Assembly (NCBI RefSeq): GCF_017815135.1 | Contig: NZ_JAGJCF010000020.1 | Coordinates: 1 to 64,000 of the forward strand | Length of the DNA: 64,000 nt | Direction: 5' to 3' | Source: Jiella mangrovi | Lineage (GTDB): Bacteria; Pseudomonadota; Alphaproteobacteria; Rhizobiales; Rhizobiaceae | Part shown: positions 16,546 through 24,593 of the stretch, in pieces | How positions within the stretch are numbered: position 1 is the first letter of the stretch | Layout: each line of letters opens with the position of its first letter | Notes under the pieces: generated by a model | Told to the model about the DNA's origin: nothing | Seen by the model: the letters and a program-made list of their open reading frames with translations, nothing else | Databases searched by the model: none | Program-made: the position numbers and the translations under genes

Positions 16546-17010
16546 ATGTCGAGACCACCGCTTCCTCCCTTCACCCAAGAGACCGCGATCGAGAAGGTTC
16601 GCCTCGCCGAAGACGGCTGGAACACCCGAGATGCGGCCAAGGTCGCGACGGCCTACACACTCGACACGCGCTGGCGGAACCGAGTCGAGTTCGTAACCAA
16701 TCGGGAGGAGGCGCAGGCCTTCCTAACCCGCAAATGGAACAAGGAGCACGAGTACCGACTGATCAAGGAACTGTGGGCATTCACCGGCAACCGCATCGCC
16801 GTGCGTTATGGCTACGAATATCGCGACGACAACGGACAGTGGTTTCGAGCCTACGGGAACGAGAATTGGGAGTTCGTCGAGGACGGCTTGATGAAGAACC
16901 GGCACGCGAGCATCAACGAGATGCCCATCACGGAGGCAGAGCGGAAGTTTCGCTGGCCGCTCGGGCGCCGCCCGGACGACCATCCTTCATTGAGCGACCT
17001 CGGCCTTTGA
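16546..17010 (+). CDS. DUF1348 (NTF2-like) protein
   Basis: A 154-residue protein of the DUF1348 group in the NTF2-like superfamily: [73 protein letters not shown] and a C-terminal [18 protein letters not shown]. The function of the family is not established; members commonly neighbour TetR genes and flavin/NADPH oxidoreductases. Here the TGA (17008-17010) overlaps the TTG start of the TetR gene, so the two are coupled. Confidence 0.87.
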   Translation: MSRPPLPPFTQETAIEKVRLAEDGWNTRDAAKVATAYTLDTRWRNRVEFVTNREEAQAFLTRKWNKEHEYRLIKELWAFTGNRIAVRYGYEYRDDNGQWFRAYGNENWEFVEDGLMKNRHASINEMPITEAERKFRWPLGRRPDDHPSLSDLGL

Positions 17011-17609
17011 GTAGCAAGCGCATCCTGACCGATCGCGGCAGCGCCGTCCCGGCATTGGCGGAGGCGTTTCGCGAACATGGCTTTGAGGGCGCGAGTCTGA
17101 CTGTCCTGTCTAGGGCGACGGGGCTCGGCAAGGGCAGCCTCTACAACTTCTTCCCGGGCGGGAAGGAAGAGATGATGGAGGCGGTCCTGACCAATATCGA
17201 CGCATGGTTCGAGGCTTCGATCTTCTCGCCGCTCGAGCAAGCGAGTGCCCCAGCATCGGCCGTCACGGCTATGATCGACGACGTGACGGCCTACTTCCGG
17301 TCGGGCAGCAGGGTGTGTCTTGTCGGCTGCATCGGCTTGAACGCTTCCGGTGCGGCGTTCGCCGAGCGGATCCGACGCTACTTCGCACGATGGATCGCCG
17401 CTCTGGCCGATTGTCTCAGAGCAGCGGGCGTAGCGGACACAACGGCTGTGCAACTTGCGGAAGACGCCGTCTCCGGCCTACAGGGGGCGATCGTTCTGGC
17501 AAGGGCATTGGGAGATGATGGTGCGTTCGTGCGCATTGCTCAACGCCAGCAGTCGATCCTGATCGGCGCGATGTCTGCTCCCAGGAACAGCCCGACGCCA
17601 TCTCAATGA
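17007..17609 (+). CDS. TetR-family transcriptional regulator
   Basis: About 200 residues: [20 protein letters not shown] then [20 protein letters not shown] form the DNA-binding domain, followed by a helical ligand domain with [13 protein letters not shown], seen in YxaF/AcrR-like members. The frame is open far upstream, but that part overlaps the DUF1348 gene out of frame; the TTG at 17007, inside TTGA with the DUF1348 stop, is the sensible start. It probably represses its own operon through the palindrome at 16509-16520. A related half-site (GGTCGGTAAAA) appears just after its stop. Confidence 0.85.
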   Translation: MSSKRILTDRGSAVPALAEAFREHGFEGASLTVLSRATGLGKGSLYNFFPGGKEEMMEAVLTNIDAWFEASIFSPLEQASAPASAVTAMIDDVTAYFRSGSRVCLVGCIGLNASGAAFAERIRRYFARWIAALADCLRAAGVADTTAVQLAEDAVSGLQGAIVLARALGDDGAFVRIAQRQQSILIGAMSAPRNSPTPSQ

Positions 17610-17674
17610 TTGTTTAGGGTCGGTAAAAGACACTATACCTTATAAAGCACTTCCTGTCGTTTCGGCGCGCCCAA

Positions 17675-18271
17675 TTGTTTCGAGGCAAAGATTTGGATCT
17701 GAAATCAATCAATCCGTACGTTTATGCGATGTGGGACGAATACAGGACTTTAGGTCCAGATTATTATCAGGAGACCTCGCCCAAGACGCTTGCGGAAATC
17801 GAGGCTGAGGCTGGGGCGAAGCTGCCGGAGGATTATAAGGAGTTCGCTCTGGAGTACTCCTGCTTCGACGCAATTCCGCGAGCGGGCACAGACCTGTTCT
17901 ACTGCGCGTTTCCGAACCAAGCGATGATAATGTACACGTCGTGTCTCACGCCGCACGGTGCCAGCATTCTGCAATCCATGCGCTCTTTGCGTCGGCCCCA
18001 CCCCGTCGAGCCGGACGTGACGCTTCGGCTTCCCGATGGGGTCGTTCCGTTCAATGCCGGTCGGGGACATTCGACGATTATGCTCGACCTTCGCCCCGCT
18101 ACTCATGGGCAGGTGCTCTTTCTGGACGAGATCAAGGTCCAGAACTTCGGCACGCCGGGTTATGATTGGGACAATGTCGGTTGGGTTGCGAAAACCTATA
18201 CGGACTTTCTGCGCGGGCTTGGAACCGAGGAGGAGCTGGTGGCACGATATCACGTGCCGGTAAAGTCCTGA
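17675..18271 (+). CDS. SMI1/KNR4 (SUKH) family protein
   Basis: Up to 198 residues. The SMI1/KNR4 fold is indicated by the first helix/loop ETSPKTLAEIEAEAGAKLPE followed by DYKEFALEYSC, an internal DGVVPFNAG and the GHSTIMLDLRP strand, and a C-terminal TYTDFLRGLGTEEELVARY. In bacteria SUKH proteins are mostly immunity proteins against contact-dependent or polymorphic toxins, especially nucleases. No toxin gene is adjacent, so this is an orphan; it may protect against toxins of competitors. TTG 17675 is the longest start; the ATG at 17729 is an alternative and would trim 18 residues. The upstream region has a TATACC/TATAAA-rich stretch. Confidence 0.7.
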   Translation: MFRGKDLDLKSINPYVYAMWDEYRTLGPDYYQETSPKTLAEIEAEAGAKLPEDYKEFALEYSCFDAIPRAGTDLFYCAFPNQAMIMYTSCLTPHGASILQSMRSLRRPHPVEPDVTLRLPDGVVPFNAGRGHSTIMLDLRPATHGQVLFLDEIKVQNFGTPGYDWDNVGWVAKTYTDFLRGLGTEEELVARYHVPVKS

Positions 18272-18405
18272 GAGCGACTTGGCCAGGCGGCGGAACCGCA
18301 TGCCAACGTCCGCTACAGGGACCTGATAATAGCAATACCAAAGACCGTGATGGGTCGGAAGCTGCCGCTTGCCAGCCTTAAACAGAATCGTCGAGTCCAA
18401 TCGTT

Positions 18406-20538
18406 TCAAACGGCCATTTGACGGTGAAAAAGCGCGTTTGCAGCGCCTGAGGGCATTGGGCGACCAAACAGAAAGCCTTGACCGCTGGAGACCCCTTGTT
18501 GCTCGATGAGCATCACCTGTTCATGTCTTTCGATCCCTTCCGAGGTGATGGCCATGCCGAAGCTGCTGGCCAAGCGCATGATCGCCTCAATCAATTTCAG
18601 GCTCTCGCCGCTGGCGGGCAGCTTCTTGACGAAAGAGCGATCAATCTTGATCCGGTCGAACCGCAGTTCCTGTAAATGCCGCAGGCTCGAATAGCCGGTC
18701 CCAAAATCATCGAGCGCCAGGGTCATGCCTTTCATTCTGAAGATCGACAGGACCGACTTCGCCATCTCGTAATCATCGAGAATGCTGTCCTCCGTCAGTT
18801 CGATTTCGATCCGCGTAGGATCGATACCCACTTGTTCTACCGCTTCGATGACGGATTCTGCCAACGCCGCGTCTTGCAACTGTCGCGGCGAGATATTGAT
18901 CGAAACCCGTATATCCTGCGGCCAGGTTCGCATGTCGACCGCCACTTGCCGGATCAGTTCCAGTGTAAGCGGCGTGATCAGATTCATATCCTCGGCGAGT
19001 TCGATGAATTCGCCAGGTTCGAGAACGCCCCGCTTGGGATGGTTCCAACGCGCCAAAACTTCCATCGCAACGATACGGCGATCGGGAAACTGGACGATCG
19101 GCTGATAGTACGGAACGATCTCGCCTTGCTTGAGCGCTGATCGCAGCTCCCGTCTTCGTTGGTTTTGCGCTTCGCCAGCGGTTTCCATCCCAGCTTCAAA
19201 AAAGCAGATATTGCCCGAGCCCTGCTTCTTCGCGCCATACATGGCAAGATCCGCCTGCTGGATGAGAGCGTCCGTGCTTGGAAAGCCGCCGCAGAATTTG
19301 GCCGCACCAATGCTCGCACCAACCTCCAGGCGAATGTCATTCCATTGGAGCGATTGGGTCAGCGAGAGTTGCACGGATGTGAGAAGCGCCTTGAGATCAT
19401 TGACGACAGCGGTGGCAAGGATCGCTCCAAACTCGTCGCCGCCCAAACGCGCCACGGTTCCATGAGCGGAGAGGCAGCGAACGAGACGTTCGGCAACAGC
19501 TTTGAGCGTTGTGTCGCCCGCCAGATGACCATGAGTATCGTTGAGGGCTTTGAAGCCATCGAGGTCGATCAGGACAAGAGCAAAAGCAACGTCCGGCGAC
19601 TGGCTGATCGCTTCGTGAAGCGCGTCGATGAAGACGCGCCGATTTGCGAGACCTGTCAGCGGATCGGTCGAGGCTTGTTGCATCAAGCTTTGCCGTTCAG
19701 CAGCCTTCTGCGCAAGCAGGCGCGAGAGGAGGAGCGCGACTGCCATCATCAGAAGGACAAGGCCGACAGCGGTTCCAATGCGCTGGGGAAGCTGGTGCTT
19801 CCAATTCTGCAAGATCGCGGCGCGTGAGAAAGCGACGGACGCCAGCAGCGGCAACGGCGCCAGATCCTTCTCGGTTCGGACCGCATCCGAACCTAAGTCG
19901 CGACCGTAGGATATAAGCGCTTTCCCGTCTGCGCGTCTGATTTTGATCTGAAGCCCTCGCCCGATGTCGAGAGCAGAATAGGCGGTATCGAAATAGGATT
20001 TGGGCACGACCGTCGCGACCACACCGACATACAAGCCGTCGTCTAGATCTAGCCGGCGCGCGATCGCCAAACCGCCGGACTCGCTCGACTGTGCAACGAG
20101 GCGACCTGAAGGTTCCGTACGGCTCGCCTCGCGAAAGAACGCTTCACGCATGACATTGCGCTGGCCGCTGTTATTCGCCAAAGAAGAGACTTGGATCCAC
20201 CCGCCAGGCTCGACAAACAAGATCTCCTCTAGTCGTGGTGCAGCCTTCGCGATGGCAGCAATGTCGCGGCTAATCTGCTCGAGATCCCCGATCGTCCGCT
20301 CGCTCATTCTGACCGAACTCGTCAGCGATGTGATGACGGTGTTGGACAGCTGGAATGTCCCGATGATGTCTTGCGAGACGCTGTCGAGAACATTGACCAC
20401 GCTGCGGTCTGCGCTCGCGAGCATAGCATTGCGTTCTTCAAGCGTGGAATAAACTGACCCCGAAACAATAATAGTGCCTAGGCATAATGCGACGATCCAG
20501 GGAACGCGGACGGACCACGGATGATTGCGGCTTCTCAT
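18406..20538 (-). CDS. Membrane GGDEF-EAL cyclic-di-GMP enzyme
   Basis: A 710-residue protein. It begins with a signal-anchor helix (VPWIVALCLGTIIVSGSVY), followed by a ~215-residue periplasmic dCache-like sensor domain, a second membrane helix (TAVGLVLLMMAVALLLSRLL), a GGDEF domain from ~STDPLTGLANRRVF with an intact RLGGDEF motif, and an EAL domain. The EAL signature reads AMEVLARW, i.e. EVL instead of EAL, a variant found in many active enzymes; DDFGTGYSSL and KIDRSFV, which carry metal-binding residues, are intact. It could both make and degrade c-di-GMP in response to an external ligand. ATG 20538 is the start. The 134 bp before (18272-18405) and the region upstream to 20749 have no genes. 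Confidence 0.93.
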   Translation of the reverse strand: MRSRNHPWSVRVPWIVALCLGTIIVSGSVYSTLEERNAMLASADRSVVNVLDSVSQDIIGTFQLSNTVITSLTSSVRMSERTIGDLEQISRDIAAIAKAAPRLEEILFVEPGGWIQVSSLANNSGQRNVMREAFFREASRTEPSGRLVAQSSESGGLAIARRLDLDDGLYVGVVATVVPKSYFDTAYSALDIGRGLQIKIRRADGKALISYGRDLGSDAVRTEKDLAPLPLLASVAFSRAAILQNWKHQLPQRIGTAVGLVLLMMAVALLLSRLLAQKAAERQSLMQQASTDPLTGLANRRVFIDALHEAISQSPDVAFALVLIDLDGFKALNDTHGHLAGDTTLKAVAERLVRCLSAHGTVARLGGDEFGAILATAVVNDLKALLTSVQLSLTQSLQWNDIRLEVGASIGAAKFCGGFPSTDALIQQADLAMYGAKKQGSGNICFFEAGMETAGEAQNQRRRELRSALKQGEIVPYYQPIVQFPDRRIVAMEVLARWNHPKRGVLEPGEFIELAEDMNLITPLTLELIRQVAVDMRTWPQDIRVSINISPRQLQDAALAESVIEAVEQVGIDPTRIEIELTEDSILDDYEMAKSVLSIFRMKGMTLALDDFGTGYSSLRHLQELRFDRIKIDRSFVKKLPASGESLKLIEAIMRLASSFGMAITSEGIERHEQVMLIEQQGVSSGQGFLFGRPMPSGAANALFHRQMAV

Positions 20539-20749
20539 GTCGGCCTCTCGTGCAATCCAGCCGTGGCGCCTTCACGCTCCTACCTGGTAAAAAATCTCGT
20601 ATGCGCTGGCGAACCTTGCGATCCAGATAGCCCTTACCGTGACACGAGAATCTTCCGAATTTCTTGACATAACGGCAAAAGTATCAGGCCCTATTAAACT
20701 TCAATCCATCCATGAATTCCAAGTGTCCACGCTGTCTAAGGCGACATTG

Positions 20750-21515
20750 CTACCGCTCGGTGGTGTATGGGATTCCTGTGGCACGCGGAGGCGGTGATTT
20801 TCCTACGAACCCTGCCAAGAGGACAATAGTCAGGATGTATGGAAGTGCTCCGATCAGTTGCGGCGAGACTTGTCCGATGATTGGCAGCGGCATGGTCTGC
20901 AATCGAATAGACGACGCGTCGAGGAAGCCGAACAGGAGGCAAGTGAGAAGTGTTGGCCCGGGCTTCCAATTTGCGAAGATGAGCGCGCCCAGCCGTCATC
21001 TCTCGGGCAAAGCCGGAAGATCGTGTGATCGACAGATAGGTTCCTGCCAAGCCCGTCAGAACACCGCAGATGATCACCGCACGGTAGCGCAGCCACGTCA
21101 CCGAGATGCCGGCAGTATCGACCGCCGCCGGATTTCCCCGACCGCCCGCAAGCGAAGGCCGAAGCGGCTGCGGTCGAGGATGCACCATATCCACTACACC
21201 GCGAGAAGGGCGATGTAGACGAGGAGGTTCTGCCCGGACAGCACCCTCGCATAAAGGGGACCGAGGATCGGTATGTCCCGCAACAAATCGGTTCCGGGCA
21301 ACACGACAGGGAGGAACCGACTTTCCGCCGACAGAGCTGGCGTGCCGCCGCCCAACTCGAACCAAGCCGTCCCGAGGATGATCGTCAGTTCCGAAGCGAT
21401 GAAGTTCAGCGCGACTGCTAGAACGATCTGGTTGCCGCGATGGGTGATCGACGCGAAGTCGGGTACGAGAGAGAAGGCGATTGCAACGAGAATGCCAGAG
21501 GCAAGTGCGTCATCG
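20750..21515 (-). pseudogene. Nucleoside/simple-sugar (BmpA-type) ABC transporter permease, decayed
   Basis: Three minus-strand frames together spell the C-terminal half of a YufQ/BMP-type inner-membrane permease: SITHRGNQIVLAVALNFIAS, ILGPLYARVLSGQNLLVYIA, then after a TAG and a lost base DTAGISVTWLRYRAVIICGV and LTGLAGTYLSI, then after a ~17-bp deletion ALIFANWKPGPTLLTCLLFG and LPYILTIVLLAGFVGK, ending at TAG 20750-20752. At least one nonsense codon and two frameshifts are visible, and the N-terminal half is missing where an IS3 remnant joins at ~21515. In the family these permeases work with an ATPase and a Bmp lipoprotein; neither is present here. Confidence 0.8.
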
Positions 21516-22330
21516 GATCAGATCCGTTCCAGCGCCCGTACGACGTCTTCGCCTCGATAGCTGAACCGGGGATCGATCACCGGGGAGAAGCGCGAGAAGG
21601 TGTTGACGACCGTCAGGATGCGGAGTTTGCGACCGGTGGCGAGCTGGTCGTGGACAAACTCCATGGCCTAGGTCTGGTTCACACAGGCTGCCACCGTGCG
21701 GTCGTCACGAAGCCGGGCCTTCACGCGCCACTTCGGGACCTTGTTGCGCACTTGAAGGTCCATCTCCTTGTAAAGTCTTTCGATTCACTTTGGGTTCACA
21801 GCCCATCCCTCCCGTCGCAGCAGCACGTGGACACGACGGTAGCCGTATCTTACGCGCGTCTCGGTGATCTCCTTGATCCGCTTCTTGAGGGCAGCCTGAT
21901 CGTCGCGCCGAGCCTTGTAGGCGTAGAGGGAACGACCGACCTTCAGAGCGAAGCAGGCTCGTCTGGCGGACACCTTCCAGCTCTCCCGGACCTCGTTCAC
22001 TAACTGGCGACGACGAGCAGGCCTCAGAGCTTTTTTGACAGCACATCCTGCAGCATCGCCCGGTCGAGGGACAGATCCGCGACCAGCCGCTTCAGCTTGG
22101 CGTTCTCTTCCTCGAGTTGGCGCAGTTTCTTCACCTCCGACGGCATCATGCCGCCGTAGCGCTTGCGCCAATTGTAGAAGGTCGCGTCCGAAATCCCGGC
22201 CTTCCGGCAAACCCGGGGCGGTTCAGTCCCCTCATCAGCCTGCTTCAAAACGAAGGCGATCTGCGCCTCGGTGAACTTCGACTTCTTCATGGAATTCTCC
22301 TCGTCCCAATCGGGATCATAATTGGAAAAT
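21516..22330. mobile_element. IS3-family (IS407-type) remnant
   Basis: On the minus strand orfA is intact (22290-22024) but orfB is broken. After ALRPARRRQLVNEVRES and KITETRVRYGYRRVHVLLRR-like sequence (here RYGYRRVHVLLRREGWAV) there is a TGA in place of an Arg codon, then RLYKEMDLQVRNKVPKWRVK, a TAG in place of a Trp codon before AMEFVHDQLATGRKLRILTV, and NTFSRFSPVIDPRFSYRGED. The catalytic DDE residues of the second half are missing because the sequence passes into the ABC permease at ~21515. The right end near 22330 is not defined; no inverted partner remains. Confidence 0.8.
22024..22290 (-). CDS. IS3-family transposase OrfA
   Basis: An 88-residue OrfA: MKKSKFTEAQIAFVLKQADE, the HTH part CRKAGISDATFYNWRKRYGG and a leucine-zipper tail (KLRQLEEENAKLKRLVADLS). 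OrfA binds the IS ends, and a programmed -1 frameshift normally fuses it to OrfB; here OrfB is dead, so this small protein could at most act as an inhibitor of related elements. Confidence 0.85.
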   Translation of the reverse strand: MKKSKFTEAQIAFVLKQADEGTEPPRVCRKAGISDATFYNWRKRYGGMMPSEVKKLRQLEEENAKLKRLVADLSLDRAMLQDVLSKKL

Positions 22331-22365
22331 TCCAGCTGAGAACGGTCCGAATTTCTGGAAGCACG

Positions 22366-23073
22366 TCAAATGGGAACACGATCATCCAAGATGTCACCCA
22401 TGAGACCGGCAAGCATCTCGAGGCGGCCCAGCGGCAGGCGGAACGACGGGCCGGCAAGACCGAAGCCTGCGCGCACTTCGCCGGCTTCGGCGTAGGGAAC
22501 GGCGACGCAGCTGAGGCCGGGAAGCCAGTTTTCCTGGTCGAGGGCATAGCCACGCTGCGCGATCGCCTCGATCTCCAATTCAAGGTTCAGACTGATGCGG
22601 TCGGCATGAGTCTCCAGCATGCGCTGCCTGATACGCGGTATATGGGCGAGAAAGAGAAGCCCAATCGCAGATCCTGCCATGGGCAGGCGCTCGCCGGACT
22701 GGCTGCCTGCCTTCAACGTCTCACGGCTTTCGATCGCGTCGAGAAAATAGACCTCGTCGCCGGACGGCACCGCAAGGAAGACCGTTTCTCCGCTCTCTTC
22801 CGCCATTGCCTCAAGAAGCGCTCGCAGGTCACGACGCAGACGATCGTCGTCGCCGGCAACACGGGCGAGATTCTGGATTCGGTCGCCGAGATGATAGCGC
22901 GTATCGCCCCCGCGCCTGCGGACATAGCCGAGGGACTGGAGCGTCTTCAGGATATTGTGCGCGGTCGTCGAGCGCAGCTCCGTTATGCCGGCGATCTCGT
23001 TCAGATGGGCCGCGCCGCCGGCATGGGCGATCGCTTCAAGGATGTGGATGGCACGCTCTACGGACTGGATCAT
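22366..23073 (-). CDS. IclR-family transcriptional regulator
   Basis: A 235-residue IclR protein: N-terminal winged helix (SVERAIHILEAIAHAGGAAH, then LRSTTAHNILKTLQSLGYV), then the GAF-like effector domain with VFLAVPSGDEVYFLDAIES, MAGSAIGLLFLAH, RGYALDQENWLPGLSCVAVP and a C-terminal LEMLAGLMGDILD. It is divergent from the ABM-VOC/EthD operon; the 147-bp gap is very AT-rich and holds TTCAA-N5-TTGAA (23086-23100), a possible operator. IclR members often regulate aromatic or polyketide-like degradation in response to the substrate. ATG at 23073. Confidence 0.93.
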   Translation of the reverse strand: MIQSVERAIHILEAIAHAGGAAHLNEIAGITELRSTTAHNILKTLQSLGYVRRRGGDTRYHLGDRIQNLARVAGDDDRLRRDLRALLEAMAEESGETVFLAVPSGDEVYFLDAIESRETLKAGSQSGERLPMAGSAIGLLFLAHIPRIRQRMLETHADRISLNLELEIEAIAQRGYALDQENWLPGLSCVAVPYAEAGEVRAGFGLAGPSFRLPLGRLEMLAGLMGDILDDRVPI

Positions 23074-23085
23074 ATCCCATTATTA

Positions 23086-23100
23086 TTCAATAATTTTGAA
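23086..23100. promoter_or_regulatory. Candidate IclR operator TTCAA-N5-TTGAA
   Basis: A 15-bp inverted repeat 13 bp upstream of the iclR start, inside the divergent, AT-rich promoter region shared with the ABM-VOC operon. Half-sites of this kind fit IclR dimers; the assignment is positional. Confidence 0.4.
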
Positions 23101-23220
23101 TTTTGCAAACAAATGCGGGAATTATTTGCGTGATAATAAAAAAATCTGGAACGGACGACGACCGGCCCCGTTCTTCTCCCGACTGCTGCAGCGCAGCAAA
23201 CCCGAAGTTAGGAGGCCGTC

Positions 23221-24066
23221 ATGTCGGCTAACAAAAGTGCCCCCGAAACCCACTGCGTGATCGCACGTGCAACGCCCAGGACCGGCGAGTGCAGCCGTTT
23301 GGAGACGCTTGTCGAAGAGCTTGCCCGCAAGGTTCGCGCCGAGCCGGGAAACATCCGCTTCGAAGCCTTCGGCGAAGAGAGCGGCGCCGTGGTCATGATC
23401 GAGGAATATCGGGACAACGTCGCCTTTGAAGCTCATCTGAACGAGCCGCATACCCGGCAGTTCAACGCCGCACTGACTGAGATTGCAACGGCTGGGGAAG
23501 CCGCCGTGAGCGACCTCTCGCCGCTCGCCGTGGACCGCACCGCAGCGCCGGGCATTCGTGCCATCGACCATGCGGGCGTGACCGTGCCCGATATTGAAGA
23601 AGCGACGCGCTTCTTGGAATCTGCGTTCGGCGCGGTCATCGTCTACGACGTTCTACCAAAGGACGGCCCTGACCAGGCGGGCGAGGGACCGGAAGCCGAA
23701 CTCGGCCTCACGTCGGGGACCCGCATCGTCCACATGCGGCTTCTGCGCATCGGCGACGGCGCCTCGCTCGAACTTTTCCAGATGGCGGACGGTGAACAGC
23801 GCGACGCGGTCCGGCTCCAGGACTTCGGCCTCACCCACATCGGCCTTTATGTCGACGACATCGACGAGGCCTCCGCGGCCATCAAGGCGGCAGGCGGCGA
23901 ACTCCTGAAGGGGCCTCATCCGCTCGCAGGCGTCGAGGACCGGCCGGGCAATGCCGGCATCTATGGCCGCGCGCCCTGGGGCATGCTGATCGAACTCATC
24001 ACCTATCCCGGCGGTATCGACTATCCGGCCGACGCGGCGGCGATCCGCTGGACACCGCGTCCGTAA
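23221..24066 (+). CDS. ABM-VOC fusion protein (monooxygenase-like plus glyoxalase-like)
   Basis: A 281-residue two-domain protein. Residues ~8-90 form an antibiotic-biosynthesis-monooxygenase (ABM) ferredoxin-like domain: LEELARKVRAEPGN-like (here LVEELARKVRAEPGNIRFEA) and VVMIEEYRDNVAFEAHLNEP. Residues ~105-270 form a vicinal-oxygen-chelate (VOC) domain: IRAIDHAGVTVPDIEEATRF, then RIVHMRLLRIGDGASLELF and FGLTHIGLYVDDIDEASAAI, with the metal-type residues His (DHAGV), Glu (LELF) and His (THIGLY) present. ATG 23221 has a perfect AGGAGG. It heads a two-gene operon with an EthD protein under a divergent IclR regulator. A role in handling a quinone or polyketide-like aromatic is a reasonable inference. 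Confidence 0.87.
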   Translation: MSANKSAPETHCVIARATPRTGECSRLETLVEELARKVRAEPGNIRFEAFGEESGAVVMIEEYRDNVAFEAHLNEPHTRQFNAALTEIATAGEAAVSDLSPLAVDRTAAPGIRAIDHAGVTVPDIEEATRFLESAFGAVIVYDVLPKDGPDQAGEGPEAELGLTSGTRIVHMRLLRIGDGASLELFQMADGEQRDAVRLQDFGLTHIGLYVDDIDEASAAIKAAGGELLKGPHPLAGVEDRPGNAGIYGRAPWGMLIELITYPGGIDYPADAAAIRWTPRP

Positions 24067-24098
24067 CCTCAGTCAACCGACATCCGAAGGAGACAGCC

Positions 24099-24443
24099 AT
24101 GATCAAGATGACCATGTTCCTGAAACGCCACCCCGACATCAGCCGCGAGGAATTCGTGCGCCACCATATCGAAGATCACGGGCCGTTGTTTCGCTCGATC
24201 CCGGAAGCGGCAACCCACGTCAAGCGTTATATCCAGACCCATCCGGTCGAACCGCCCGAAAGCACCGTGCCCCAAGCCGACTATGACGGAACGGCCGAGA
24301 TCTGGTTCGACGGACCGGATGGGATGAAGGCGGTTCTCAACTCAAAGACCTATACGTCCAAGGTTTTCCCTGACGAGAAGACCTTTCTCGACCACGAAAA
24401 CACCTTGATCCTCGTTGGCGAGCAGACGGACATCATCGGCTGA
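24099..24443 (+). CDS. EthD-domain protein
   Basis: A 114-residue dimeric alpha/beta barrel protein of the EthD family: MIKMTMFLKRHPDISREEFV with the typical RHH motif, ATHVKRYIQTHPVEP, EIWFDGPDGMKAVLNSK and FLDHENTLILVGEQ. EthD proteins are required for some ether-degrading P450 systems, or act as small cofactorless oxygenases or isomerases. The start has GGAGA nine bases upstream and follows the ABM-VOC gene by 32 bp, so both are one operon. Confidence 0.9.
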   Translation: MIKMTMFLKRHPDISREEFVRHHIEDHGPLFRSIPEAATHVKRYIQTHPVEPPESTVPQADYDGTAEIWFDGPDGMKAVLNSKTYTSKVFPDEKTFLDHENTLILVGEQTDIIG

Positions 24444-24593
24444 CACAGCGGGATCCCGCTGCGGTTAGGCAAACACTAGCCGGCGCGCCATTCTGCTTCA
24501 TCTGGATGCCAGCCGAAGTGTTTGTCGCCTAAACGGGCGAGGCCGAACTGGGCAATGATGGCGAAGGTGCTGCGGTCCTCCAAAGACGTAGTC

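Noticed and set aside
16506-17006. Upstream extension of the TetR gene
   Set aside because: Runs out of frame through DUF1348; the TTG at 17007 coupled to the DUF1348 stop fits the family start.
22117-23133. Plus-strand open frame of 338 codons
   Set aside because: Antisense to iclR and to the IS3 orfA; both minus-strand genes have diagnostic motifs.
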